NCBI RefSeq assembly: GCF_947495455.1
Contig: NZ_CANLZC010000039.1
Location: 1 to 45,241 of the forward strand
Direction: 5' to 3'
Source of the DNA: an uncultured Shewanella sp.
GTDB lineage: Bacteria; Pseudomonadota; Gammaproteobacteria; Enterobacterales; Shewanellaceae
DNA: 45,241 bases
The notes below the pieces were generated by a model. That model was not told where the DNA came from. It ran no database searches and saw nothing but the letters and a program-made list of their open reading frames with translations. Positions 8,621 to 16,594 of this stretch are shown here, one piece after another (within the stretch, counting starts at the first letter, position 1; every line of letters starts with the position of its first letter). Position numbers and translations under genes: made by a program.

Positions 8621-9454
8621 ATGAGTAATACTATTTTAAGTTTTAAAACAGCTTATTTATCGGCAGTGGCAAAGGCATGGACAGCGCCTGAATCTGATTT
8701 TTCCAAAAACTTTTATAAAGAAGGTGAGACGAATATTTTAACCTTTTTAGAAGAGCATTCTGGAACGCCGAAACAGTTTATTAATCCGTGGAAAAATTTG
8801 ATAATTAATTTTTTAAAAGATGATGGGCATGATTTACATTGGGATCCCATTAAAACCGGTCGCTGGGTAGGCGATGATGATAGGCTCACTATTTATTTTC
8901 CTGACGATCCGAGTATTGATCATAGAGTGGAAGCCTTAGCTAAGTATAATCTTATGTTTCCGACTTTTATGGGAAGAATAAAATCGAACTTTGAAATGTT
9001 GTTTAATGCAGAAAGTCAGCAAGTGATTATTGATTCATTGAATGAAAAACATATTCCTATTCCCAGTATATTAACTATGGGGGTGGCTGATTTTGATTTG
9101 TTAGATTTTTCGGCTGTGGTATTGCGGGCTATTTCGCTGTATTGGGAGGATGGTAATTTTAAAGCAAGTATAATAAATGAAAAGGGGGATTTCTCAGATA
9201 AAACACCGATTCTATCTAAGTGGTTTGGTTATAATAATCCTTGGAACTTTAGTCTTAATTTTAAAAATAATAAACGGTTTGATCTTAAGAATGGATGTGA
9301 TTGTGATAGTCAATATCCCGCGAATATTATTTCGCTTGGTAAGCCGAAAAAGCCACACCTGCTCAATGGAAAGCAAAGCGATAAGGCCATTCTTCCCATT
9401 GCATTAGCCGCTTATAACGATGATGGCAATTCTTACCCTTTTACTTGCTGTTAA
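8621..9454 (+). CDS. TOMM precursor-like protein, BMA_0021/BMA_0022 type, internally duplicated
   Basis: The 277-residue protein is built from two copies of one pattern. Copy 1 has SFKTAYLSAVAKAW (7-20), NPWKNLIINF (55-64) and EALAKYNLMFPTF (104-116). Copy 2 has DFSAVVLRAISLYW (162-175), NPWNFSLNF (206-214) and PIALAAYNDDGNSYPFTCC (259-277). Only copy 2 ends in Thr-Cys-Cys, and it also has C226 and C228, so the modifiable core is probably the C-terminus. The gene neighbourhood (kinase fusion, YcaO) and the xFxxAxLxAxxxxW start match the large precursor family TIGR03795, often found as adjacent paralogues. GGTGAGC precedes the ATG. Heterocyclisation of the cysteines and any leader cleavage are inferred. 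A structural or scaffold role remains possible. Confidence 0.7.
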   Translation: MSNTILSFKTAYLSAVAKAWTAPESDFSKNFYKEGETNILTFLEEHSGTPKQFINPWKNLIINFLKDDGHDLHWDPIKTGRWVGDDDRLTIYFPDDPSIDHRVEALAKYNLMFPTFMGRIKSNFEMLFNAESQQVIIDSLNEKHIPIPSILTMGVADFDLLDFSAVVLRAISLYWEDGNFKASIINEKGDFSDKTPILSKWFGYNNPWNFSLNFKNNKRFDLKNGCDCDSQYPANIISLGKPKKPHLLNGKQSDKAILPIALAAYNDDGNSYPFTCC

Positions 9455-9477
9455 TCACTGGATGCAAAGTGATTTTT
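9453..9477 (+). terminator. Possible attenuator hairpin at the precursor stop codon
   Basis: AATCACT (9453-9459) and AGTGATT (9468-9474) pair around an 8-base loop, and the right arm runs into five T. The left arm includes part of the TAA stop. The stem is short and AT-rich, so it would be a weak terminator, perhaps lowering expression of downstream enzymes relative to the precursor. Confidence 0.35.
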
Positions 9478-9536
9478 CAAAAAAGTGTTTCTAGCTCATT
9501 TTTAAGTCGCCAAGTTAAGAATAAGGATGTTACCAA

Positions 9537-10808
9537 ATGCTCCTCTATGATGCTGACAGGCATGTCATTGAGCCCATTGATATGTGGGAAAAATACGTTG
9601 ATCCGATTATATTTAAGCAATTTCCTCTTCACTTAATTGAAGAAGCGATGGCGCCGTCGGCTCTTGTCGATGCTGGTGGTAAAAATCAGCCTGTACTCCC
9701 CACTTTTGCTATTGGGCCTTTTCCTTTGCTGTTCCATTGGGGGAGTGCATTAAAGCTTGCCAGTAGTCAGCAAAATGATAATAGCAAAGAACAACGGCTT
9801 AAAGCTATGTCAGCTGCGACGCAATTGGACAGTATGGATAGCGCTCAAGTTCAATGGGCTTGTTTATTCCCGACTTTTGCCATGTATATTGTTAATCATG
9901 CTTTACTTCCAGCTGAGGTGTCTTTGGCTTATGCCGATGCCTATAATCGTTGGTTAAAGCAATATTGTGCCATAGATCCGCAGCGGTTAAGAGCAGTGGG
10001 TCTTATCAGCCGTCATCAGCCCAATACTTTATTAATGCAGCTTGATCGCGTCATTGACAATGGCTGGACTGCGATTACCCTGAGGCCTGAAGTGATAGCT
10101 AAGCGAAGTTTGGGGCACAGTGATTATGCCCTGTTTTGGAAAAGGGCTGAGCAGCACAATATCGCTATTGCCATTCATGGTGGGACGAATTTGCATGCAT
10201 CGACCGTTGGTACGGAACGTTTTCATTCACGGTTTGCATTGCATGCGTGTTCTCATCCCATGGAAGCTCAAATGGCTTTTGTGTCTTTGCTAGAATCAGG
10301 TGTTTTTGAGCGTCATCCTAACCTGAAGTTTGGTTTTTTAGAAGCGGGGGCTTCTTGGGTGCCTCATTGGCTCTGGCGATTAGATAATATTTGTTTTCCC
10401 GAGTTTCCCAGCCTAGTGAATGATAATATAAAGATGAAGCCTTCTGCTTATTTTAAACGCCAGTGTTGGGTGACACTTGAGTTGGGAGAGCCTTGTCTGC
10501 CTGAAGTCATTAATGTGATTGGCCACAAAAAGTTGCTCTATGGGAGTGATTTTCCCCATCCAGATCATCAGCATTTTGCCACATTGAATATACAAGAGCA
10601 GCTTTGCGAATTAACGGCTCAAGAGCGGCTTGATATTCTTGAAAATAATGGAAGAGATTTTTATGAACTCGCCATGGATGATATTCAAGGTGAACGGCAT
10701 TCTACACCAATAGGCCAAGATGTAGGCAATAGTGCTGGAAATAGAAATAGTGTAGGCAATGACATGCATAAAGGGAAAGTGTGTGAGGAAGTGCTAGATG
10801 ATGCCTGA
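9537..10808 (+). CDS. Amidohydrolase-family (Amidohydro_2) metal-dependent hydrolase of the TOMM cluster
   Basis: The 423-residue protein has the TIM-barrel hydrolase features of Pfam Amidohydro_2. These are an N-terminal strand DADRHVIEPIDMWEKY in place of the usual D-x-H metal motif, AIAIHGGTN in the middle, LKFGFLEAGASWVPHWLWR, and the late metal Asp in LLYGSDFPHPDH. This family includes decarboxylases and C-N hydrolases that act on small carboxylates. AAGGA sits about 10 bases before the ATG. The last 35 residues (after ELAMDD) are a Gly/Asn-rich tail with a repeated VGN motif, outside the barrel. It overlaps the YcaO gene by 11 bases, so the two are translationally coupled. A role in processing the modified peptide or removing a product is inferred. 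The substrate is unknown. Confidence 0.78.
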   Translation: MLLYDADRHVIEPIDMWEKYVDPIIFKQFPLHLIEEAMAPSALVDAGGKNQPVLPTFAIGPFPLLFHWGSALKLASSQQNDNSKEQRLKAMSAATQLDSMDSAQVQWACLFPTFAMYIVNHALLPAEVSLAYADAYNRWLKQYCAIDPQRLRAVGLISRHQPNTLLMQLDRVIDNGWTAITLRPEVIAKRSLGHSDYALFWKRAEQHNIAIAIHGGTNLHASTVGTERFHSRFALHACSHPMEAQMAFVSLLESGVFERHPNLKFGFLEAGASWVPHWLWRLDNICFPEFPSLVNDNIKMKPSAYFKRQCWVTLELGEPCLPEVINVIGHKKLLYGSDFPHPDHQHFATLNIQEQLCELTAQERLDILENNGRDFYELAMDDIQGERHSTPIGQDVGNSAGNRNSVGNDMHKGKVCEEVLDDA

Positions 10809-13191
10809 TGCCATTTTGAATGAGAAGGCACTCAATATTCTAGACCCTTTACTCAGTCAACTTGAAATAGATCCCGAAAAAAATATTCAATGGCACCCTA
10901 AGTTTAATGTTTATGTGCTCAAAAATAATGATGTTTTTTTAGTGTCATCCACACAGCAATGGCTATTAACGGCGCTGCAATTTCCTTTTTTTGCTTTGAT
11001 TAAAAATGAAGGTAACAAAGGAAGAATTTATCAGTGTATTAAGAGGCATTATGGATCTATTGAGCTTGATGTAGCTCTTGTGCGTCAGGCCATGATGCAA
11101 TTTGATGAACAAGTGACACAACTGATTAATCAAGCACTTATTATTGAAGATGATGTGGCACCTCCTTTTTATTGTAAACCTGAGTATTACAAGCTTGAGT
11201 ATCGGCAAGATAAGAGCGATAAGCCACTGGTTAAGGGCGTTACCGACAATATTCAACTCCTGAGTTTATCTGTATTGCCTAAGCAAATGATTGATGAATG
11301 GATGTTGCAGTTTTATCATGAATTAGCTTTGCAGCTTGAGGGTTGGCAAGATTTACATATCAGTCTTGTTTTAGTGGATGACATGTTAGATCCTCGCGTT
11401 AGTCAGTTAACCTTACATGCTTCTTTTTTTGTGTTGCAAATTGATCCTGATAGGTTATGGCTCAGCCCTTGTTTTGAATTGAAAAATATTGAGTTTTTTT
11501 TACGCTTTCAAAGACGCTTGCTGTCTAATCAGCCTATTAAACAATGGCTTGAACTCAAATGGCCTGATGTTTGTCATGCTTATCCTGTACGTGCTGACAT
11601 GCCCGTATTGGATCCGTCTGATAAGCAAAATGGCTTTATAGTTCAAATGGCGAAGAAGGTGAGTCAACTGTTAGCTCGGCAGCTAACCTTAAGTGAGGAT
11701 GTGCTTTGGGCATATAATGCTGATAATAATGCTTTTTCATCTCATCCTATTAATCATGAATTAAAAAGTCGTGAGTTATTTTATCCGAATATGCAATCTC
11801 CTATTCATCTCTCGCAAGATGTGAGCTGTCCTGATATCGAAGGGGGCTTAAGGGTGGTGGATGCGCGTTGCAGCGTGAATCGTTTACTGACACTGGTGAG
11901 TCCAATCACGGGGGTGATCAACCACTTAACCCAATTAAATCAGGAAAGAGATCATCCCATTCATGTTTATAGGACGGGCTTTTTTCGTCCACTAAATTTG
12001 GCAAATAGTGAGACTAATGAGCGTTTTGTGCAAATATGTTTAGGTAAAGGGGTGTGTACTGAACAGTCTAAAGCCAGTGGACTGTCGGAAGCCATTGAGC
12101 GTTATTGCGCGATTTATCAAAAAGAATTACCTATATTGCACAGCTCTCCTCAAGCACTGAAAGCGGCTAAGTTGAGGTATTTTGATTTTCACTGCTTAAA
12201 CCCTTTTAGTGAGACTCAATATGATGCATTTGAGCGAAAACAACACACAGAACTAGAAAAAGCGCACTCAGTTAAGCGTTATAAAGGACAAGCTATTCAC
12301 TGGCTGCCCAGTTGGTCTTTAACTCACAATGAGTGGGTCTATTTTCCAATGAGTTTAGGCGCGAGTCAGCTCCCCTTTGATGACATGCAATATGGCCGAT
12401 GGCATTCCAATGGTTGCGCTGCTGGGAATACTGTTGAAGAAGCGATTTTACAAGGTTTGCTTGAGCTTATTGAGCGAGATGCCGTGGCAATTTGGTGGTA
12501 TAACCGATTGGTGTGCCCAGAATTTGATTTATCTCGTATTGATGAGGCAAGATTAAATAAATTGAAGATGACCTTATCATCCAGCATAGAGAATTGGGCG
12601 GATAGGGATAATAAGGATATTGCCAATCAAGCTCCCCGTGAAGCGGGTTATGATTTTTGGGTACTAGACTTAACCCATGATCTGGGTGTACCTGTGATGG
12701 CGGCAATAGGGAAACATGCTGTGACGGGGCAGTTTATTTTAGGTTTTGGTTGCCATTTACAGTCTGAAGTCGCCGCTGAGCGAGCGTTGACGGAATTATG
12801 TCAATTGCAGCTCATTGCCAATAGACATAGTGCGCCGTTTGACTTTAATGCCATCATAGATAGTGAGTATCTTTATCCTCAGCGGCAGTCTCAAGTTAAT
12901 CAACATGAGTTTAATGTTCCTTACTCGATGAGTTATCAATCCGATCAGACATTGGATAGGATTATTAAGGGTTTAGTATGCAAGTTGAAAACCTTGGGCT
13001 TTGAGATCAGTATTTATAATTACAGTCATGGCGAGATAATGCTAAAAACGGTGAAAGTCATGGTGCCTGGTTTATGCCATATTTGGCCACAATTGGGCAA
13101 TCAACGTTTATATCAATTACCCGTCGCATTAAAGCTCAGACAGCAAGCACTTGATGAAACATCGATAAATCAGCATTGGTTGTATATTTAA
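10798..13191 (+). CDS. TOMM cyclodehydratase: docking domain fused to YcaO
   Basis: The 797-residue protein combines two parts. The N-terminal about 380 residues include a PqqD-like winged-helix segment near residues 40-120 and a low-similarity region, corresponding to the docking/E1-like partner of TOMM cyclodehydratases (TIGR03882 type). Residues about 395-797 are YcaO. GKG at 416-418 begins the ATP-binding segment, followed by SEAIERY (430-436). GNTVEEAILQGLLELIERDA (543-562) carries the Glu and Asp that bind Mg-ATP. YcaO uses ATP to activate the amide backbone and close Cys/Ser/Thr side chains to azolines. The C-terminus ends NQHWLYI, without the Pro-rich PxPxP end common in azoline-forming YcaO proteins. 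Substrate is presumed to be the precursor encoded upstream. It could start at ATG 10798 or 10801. Confidence 0.85.
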   Translation: MMPDAILNEKALNILDPLLSQLEIDPEKNIQWHPKFNVYVLKNNDVFLVSSTQQWLLTALQFPFFALIKNEGNKGRIYQCIKRHYGSIELDVALVRQAMMQFDEQVTQLINQALIIEDDVAPPFYCKPEYYKLEYRQDKSDKPLVKGVTDNIQLLSLSVLPKQMIDEWMLQFYHELALQLEGWQDLHISLVLVDDMLDPRVSQLTLHASFFVLQIDPDRLWLSPCFELKNIEFFLRFQRRLLSNQPIKQWLELKWPDVCHAYPVRADMPVLDPSDKQNGFIVQMAKKVSQLLARQLTLSEDVLWAYNADNNAFSSHPINHELKSRELFYPNMQSPIHLSQDVSCPDIEGGLRVVDARCSVNRLLTLVSPITGVINHLTQLNQERDHPIHVYRTGFFRPLNLANSETNERFVQICLGKGVCTEQSKASGLSEAIERYCAIYQKELPILHSSPQALKAAKLRYFDFHCLNPFSETQYDAFERKQHTELEKAHSVKRYKGQAIHWLPSWSLTHNEWVYFPMSLGASQLPFDDMQYGRWHSNGCAAGNTVEEAILQGLLELIERDAVAIWWYNRLVCPEFDLSRIDEARLNKLKMTLSSSIENWADRDNKDIANQAPREAGYDFWVLDLTHDLGVPVMAAIGKHAVTGQFILGFGCHLQSEVAAERALTELCQLQLIANRHSAPFDFNAIIDSEYLYPQRQSQVNQHEFNVPYSMSYQSDQTLDRIIKGLVCKLKTLGFEISIYNYSHGEIMLKTVKVMVPGLCHIWPQLGNQRLYQLPVALKLRQQALDETSINQHWLYI

Positions 13192-13271
13192 TTCTATGGG
13201 CATTTATTCGTATACCGAGTATCAAAAGTTGTTGCATTATCTCGAAAGGTACCTATATTCCATCAATAATG

Positions 13272-13308
13272 CGCCTCAAATTATCGCTCAACTGAGCGCT
13301 CTGAGGCG
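13272..13308 (+). terminator. Nested hairpin after the YcaO gene
   Basis: Outer arms CGCCTCA (13272-13278) and TGAGGCG (13302-13308) enclose an inner palindrome CGCTCA (13285-13290) / TGAGCG (13293-13298). It is followed by ATCATTTTATATT, a loose T-rich run. It lies in the 240-base gap between the YcaO gene and the FHA gene, so it may end the biosynthetic message. The symmetric form would also suit a regulator site. Confidence 0.5.
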
Positions 13309-13431
13309 ATCATTTTATATTGGGTTAGCTATCGCATTGTAATAGGGTGTAATAGCTTACTTTACTCAAATCTCACAAAATTAAGGGTATTAGATTATTC
13401 AGTAGCAAATGAGTTCAGTTAGGGAGAGATT

Positions 13432-14400
13432 ATGGCGAGTATGTTTAATGAAGCCACAGGCACTAGCGTATTATTACAACCTCAACATGTTTTTGGTCGC
13501 CATCCTACGGCAGCGACATTGTTAACCAATATGGAGGCCTCTCGAACTCATGCCGTTGTGATTTGGGACGGAGAGCATTGGATTTTACAAGATACCAGCA
13601 CTAATGGCACTTTTGTGAATAATCTAAGACTTGAAAAAGGCAGTAAAATTCAATTAACTCAGGGTGATACCATAAAATTTGGTTCTTTAAATGTGGAAGG
13701 CTGGTTCATAAAAGACTTAAGTGCTCCAAAGAGTGTGTTGCTGCCTTTAACTTTAGGGTTAGAGACCATTCATCTTGAAGCGATCACAGTGCTGCCATCG
13801 GAAGCTTCACCTGAAGTGTCGATTTATCCTTTTCAAGGTCAATGGTTATGTGAGACGCAAACCGGCACTGTGGCCTTAAAAACAGGGGACTGTGTCGGCA
13901 CCTCTGAGTGTCAATGGCGTTTTGTCGATGGTACGGCGAGCATTGAGACGGATATTGTCAACAATGATAAGCCTTTGACATTTGATGATATTCGTTTGAT
14001 TTTTGATGTTAGTCAAAATGAAGAGCATGTGTCAGTGACGCTTTTATTAGATGAGACGCCTATTGATTTGGGAGAGCGGAATCATCATTACTTACTCTTA
14101 TTATTGGCGCGTAAATCACTAGAAGACAGACAATTGGGGGTTTGTGATGCAGAAAAAGGTTGGTTAGATAAAACCTTATTGTGTCAGATGTTAGGACAAA
14201 GTGAAAATCACATCAACATTCATATTTATCGATTTAGAAAGCAATTATCGGCGCTTTATCCTGATGCAGAGCAGCTGTCGACATTGATTGAACGGCGTTG
14301 TGGGGAAATTCGTTTTAGTCCCATTGGTTTCGATATTTTTGGTGGGCTGACTTTAGAGCCCAATACTCAGGAGAAAGGCAAGCCAATTAGATTGAATTAA
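13432..14400 (+). CDS. FHA-domain protein with C-terminal winged-helix DNA-binding region
   Basis: The 322-residue protein starts with an FHA domain (about residues 10-95). It shows G22-R23, S37-R38-T39-H40 and N58-G59-T60 with N63, the phosphothreonine-binding set of that fold. After a second beta-rich stretch, residues about 215-310 read like an OmpR/SARP-type winged helix: HHYLLLLLARK, LLCQMLG, then HINIHIYRFRKQL and a final strand. FHA domains bind targets of Ser/Thr kinases, and the only kinase here is the fusion protein upstream. The arrangement resembles the M. tuberculosis regulator EmbR with the two domains in reverse order. GGGAGAG precedes the start. A phosphorylation-dependent transcription factor for the cluster is inferred. 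No operator site is proven. Confidence 0.72.
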   Translation: MASMFNEATGTSVLLQPQHVFGRHPTAATLLTNMEASRTHAVVIWDGEHWILQDTSTNGTFVNNLRLEKGSKIQLTQGDTIKFGSLNVEGWFIKDLSAPKSVLLPLTLGLETIHLEAITVLPSEASPEVSIYPFQGQWLCETQTGTVALKTGDCVGTSECQWRFVDGTASIETDIVNNDKPLTFDDIRLIFDVSQNEEHVSVTLLLDETPIDLGERNHHYLLLLLARKSLEDRQLGVCDAEKGWLDKTLLCQMLGQSENHINIHIYRFRKQLSALYPDAEQLSTLIERRCGEIRFSPIGFDIFGGLTLEPNTQEKGKPIRLN

Positions 14401-14442
14401 ATAACATTTTTGACACTCATTATTCCGAGTTCAGATTAAATA

Positions 14443-14482
14443 GCCAAACCACTTGGAAACGTGCAGTCTTAGGCGGTTTGGC
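14443..14482. terminator. Hairpin between the converging FHA and ettA genes
   Basis: GCCAAACC (14443-14450) and GGTTTGGC (14475-14482) are perfect complements around a 24-base loop, 43 bases beyond the FHA stop and 18 beyond the ettA stop. No strong T tract follows on the plus strand (CATTATTATAAG), so efficiency is uncertain. Confidence 0.5.
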
Positions 14483-14499
14483 CATTATTATAAGTATTA

Positions 14500-16167
14500 T
14501 TATTTGCTTATGCGCTTATAGCGTAAACGATGGGGCTCAATCACATCGCTACCCATAGTCTCTTTTAACCAAGCAGAATACTCAGTGTAATTACCTTCAT
14601 AGAAGTTCACTTTACCTTCATCTCGATAATCGAGAATATGGGTGGCGATTCTATCAAGGAACCAACGGTCATGAGAAATCACCATAGCACAACCCGGGAA
14701 TTCCAGTAGGGCTTCTTCTAGTGCCCTTAAAGTTTCGACATCTAAGTCATTGGTTGGCTCATCCAGTAATAAAACATTGCCGCCCGCTTGAAGCAGTTTA
14801 GCCAAATGGACTCTGTTGCGTTCACCGCCGGAAAGCGTGCCGATGATTTTTTGTTGATCGCCTCCGCGGAAGTTAAAGCGTCCAACATACGCTCGGCTGG
14901 GGATCTCGGTATTATTGATGCGCATAATATCCTGCCCATCAGAAATTTCCTGCCAAACCGTATTTTTATCATTCATGGAATCACGGAATTGCTCAACTGA
15001 CGCAATTTGTACTGATGTACCCAGCTCAATACTGCCGCTGTCGGGGGATTCGGTACCTGAAATCATTTTGAAAAGGGTTGATTTACCTGCGCCATTGGCA
15101 CCAATAATGCCCACAATGGCCCCTTTAGGTACAGAGAAGCTTAAATCATCAATGAGAACGCGATCGCCATAGGATTTTGTTAGGTTAGTGACTTCTATGA
15201 CTTTATCGCCTAAACGCGGTCCAGGTGGAATAAATAACTCATTGGTTTCATTTCGCTTTTGGTAATCATTGGTGTTTAATTCTTCAAAGCGAGCCATACG
15301 GGCCTTGCCTTTAGATTGACGACCTTTACTGCCTTGACGTACCCATTCAAGTTCTTTTTGAATGGTTTTTTGGCGAGCACTTTCTGTGGCAGACTCTTGC
15401 TGTAAGCGAGCCTCTTTTTGTTCAAGCCAAGAAGAATAATTGCCTTCCCAAGGAATGCCTTCACCACGGTCTAGTTCTAATATCCAGCCTGCTGCATTGT
15501 CTAAGAAATACCTATCATGGGTAATAGCCACAACTGTGCCCGTATAATCTTGTAAGAAGCGTTCTAACCAAGCGACGGATTCAGCATCTAAATGGTTGGT
15601 GGGTTCATCGAGTAATAGCATGTCGGGGCGCTCAAGCAGTAAGCGACAAATGGCAACACGGCGACGTTCACCTCCCGATAACACGGCAATTTTCTCATCC
15701 CAATCGGGCAAGCGAAGTGCATTGGCTGCTCGCTCTAATGCGTTGTCTAGGTTGTGAGCATCTTGCGCTTGAATGATGGCTTCCAGTTGGCCTTGCTCTT
15801 TCGCAAGGGCATCAAAGTCGGCATCTGGTTCGGCATAAAGTGCATAGACTTCATCGAGACGAGTGAGGGCATTTTTAGCCACAGAAACGGCTTCTTCAAC
15901 GGCTTCTCGCACTGTCTGCTGAGGATCAAGTTTCGGCTCTTGAGGTAAATAGCCGATTTTGAGATCTTGCATAGGACGGGCTTCACCTTCAATTTCGGTG
16001 TCCAGTCCCGCCATAATCTTTAATAGTGTCGATTTACCTGAGCCATTAAGGCCTAGCACACCAATTTTGGCGCCAGGGTAAAAACTGAGGGAAATATCTT
16101 TTAGAATTTGTTTCTTTGGGGGGACAATCTTACCGACCCGCAGCATGCTATAGACAAACTGAGCCAT
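14500..16167 (-). CDS. ettA: Energy-dependent translational throttle protein EttA (ABC-F)
   Basis: This 555-residue ABC-F protein has two ATPase domains and no membrane segment. The first half has GLNGSGKST and LSGGERRRVAICRLLLERP with LLLDEPTNHLD. The second has GANGAGKST, LSGGERNRVHLAKLL and LLLDEPTNDLD. The linker between them is rich in Lys/Arg and aromatic residues (NYSSWLEQKEARLQ, then KARMARFEEL), as in the EttA arm that reaches the ribosomal P site. EttA binds the ribosomal E site and gates the first peptide bond according to ATP/ADP level. The N-terminus MAQFVYSMLRVGKIVPPKK matches the family. It is the first core gene after the TOMM island and converges with it. Confidence 0.95.
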   Translation of the reverse strand: MAQFVYSMLRVGKIVPPKKQILKDISLSFYPGAKIGVLGLNGSGKSTLLKIMAGLDTEIEGEARPMQDLKIGYLPQEPKLDPQQTVREAVEEAVSVAKNALTRLDEVYALYAEPDADFDALAKEQGQLEAIIQAQDAHNLDNALERAANALRLPDWDEKIAVLSGGERRRVAICRLLLERPDMLLLDEPTNHLDAESVAWLERFLQDYTGTVVAITHDRYFLDNAAGWILELDRGEGIPWEGNYSSWLEQKEARLQQESATESARQKTIQKELEWVRQGSKGRQSKGKARMARFEELNTNDYQKRNETNELFIPPGPRLGDKVIEVTNLTKSYGDRVLIDDLSFSVPKGAIVGIIGANGAGKSTLFKMISGTESPDSGSIELGTSVQIASVEQFRDSMNDKNTVWQEISDGQDIMRINNTEIPSRAYVGRFNFRGGDQQKIIGTLSGGERNRVHLAKLLQAGGNVLLLDEPTNDLDVETLRALEEALLEFPGCAMVISHDRWFLDRIATHILDYRDEGKVNFYEGNYTEYSAWLKETMGSDVIEPHRLRYKRISK

Positions 16168-16594
16168 TTGAATTCCATGGTAATGAATAATTATCTCATT
16201 ATCTTCTCATACTGATATGGATGGACTCAAGTCGGGCTTAAAAAAGGGGGAGGATATGATGACTCATGAGTGACCATTTCATTTTCTTTTTCGATTGAGC
16301 GGTTTTATGGCTTAGTTTTGATTTTTGACTTTAGTCTAGAGTCTACTAATTTGTTATAAGTGTATTGATTGTTAGGGTTAATTTTTCGTTGAGTTGTTTT
16401 TTGTTTTCACTTGTCAAAAAGAAAAAACGGTACTGTTTTTGCACACGAATATTGAGTTTGTTATTTACTACATCACTTGAATCAAAATCAGGTTAACTAG
16501 GTGGTTTTTTCATGTGTAAAGGCTGGGATTGTATTCAATTGAAGAGTAGAATAGCGCGCAACCTTATCGAGAGAATTGACAGCTGGAGTGAGCA
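16168..16594. other. Divergent intergenic region between ettA and glyA (427 bp)
   Basis: The region must hold the promoters of ettA (leftward) and glyA (rightward). It is T-rich on the plus strand at about 16310-16420. I found no convincing -35/-10 pair, riboswitch fold or repeat. The glyA ribosome-binding site GGAG lies just before 16595. Regulators of glyA known from enteric bacteria (PurR, MetR) may have sites here, but I could not identify them. Confidence 0.4.

Noticed and set aside
9445..9636. 63-codon frame spanning the precursor stop and the amidohydrolase start
   Set aside because: It overlaps two supported genes in another frame and begins at a TTG inside the precursor's final codons. 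It is better explained as a chance open frame.
13196..13342. 48-codon ATG frame (MGIYSYTEYQKLL...) after the YcaO gene, considered as a small core peptide
   Set aside because: It has no Cys, no ribosome-binding site and runs through the nested hairpin. Its composition does not suggest a TOMM substrate.
16168..16594. Glycine or other riboswitch upstream of glyA
   Set aside because: No tandem aptamer-like conserved blocks or terminator-antiterminator pair could be recognised by eye.
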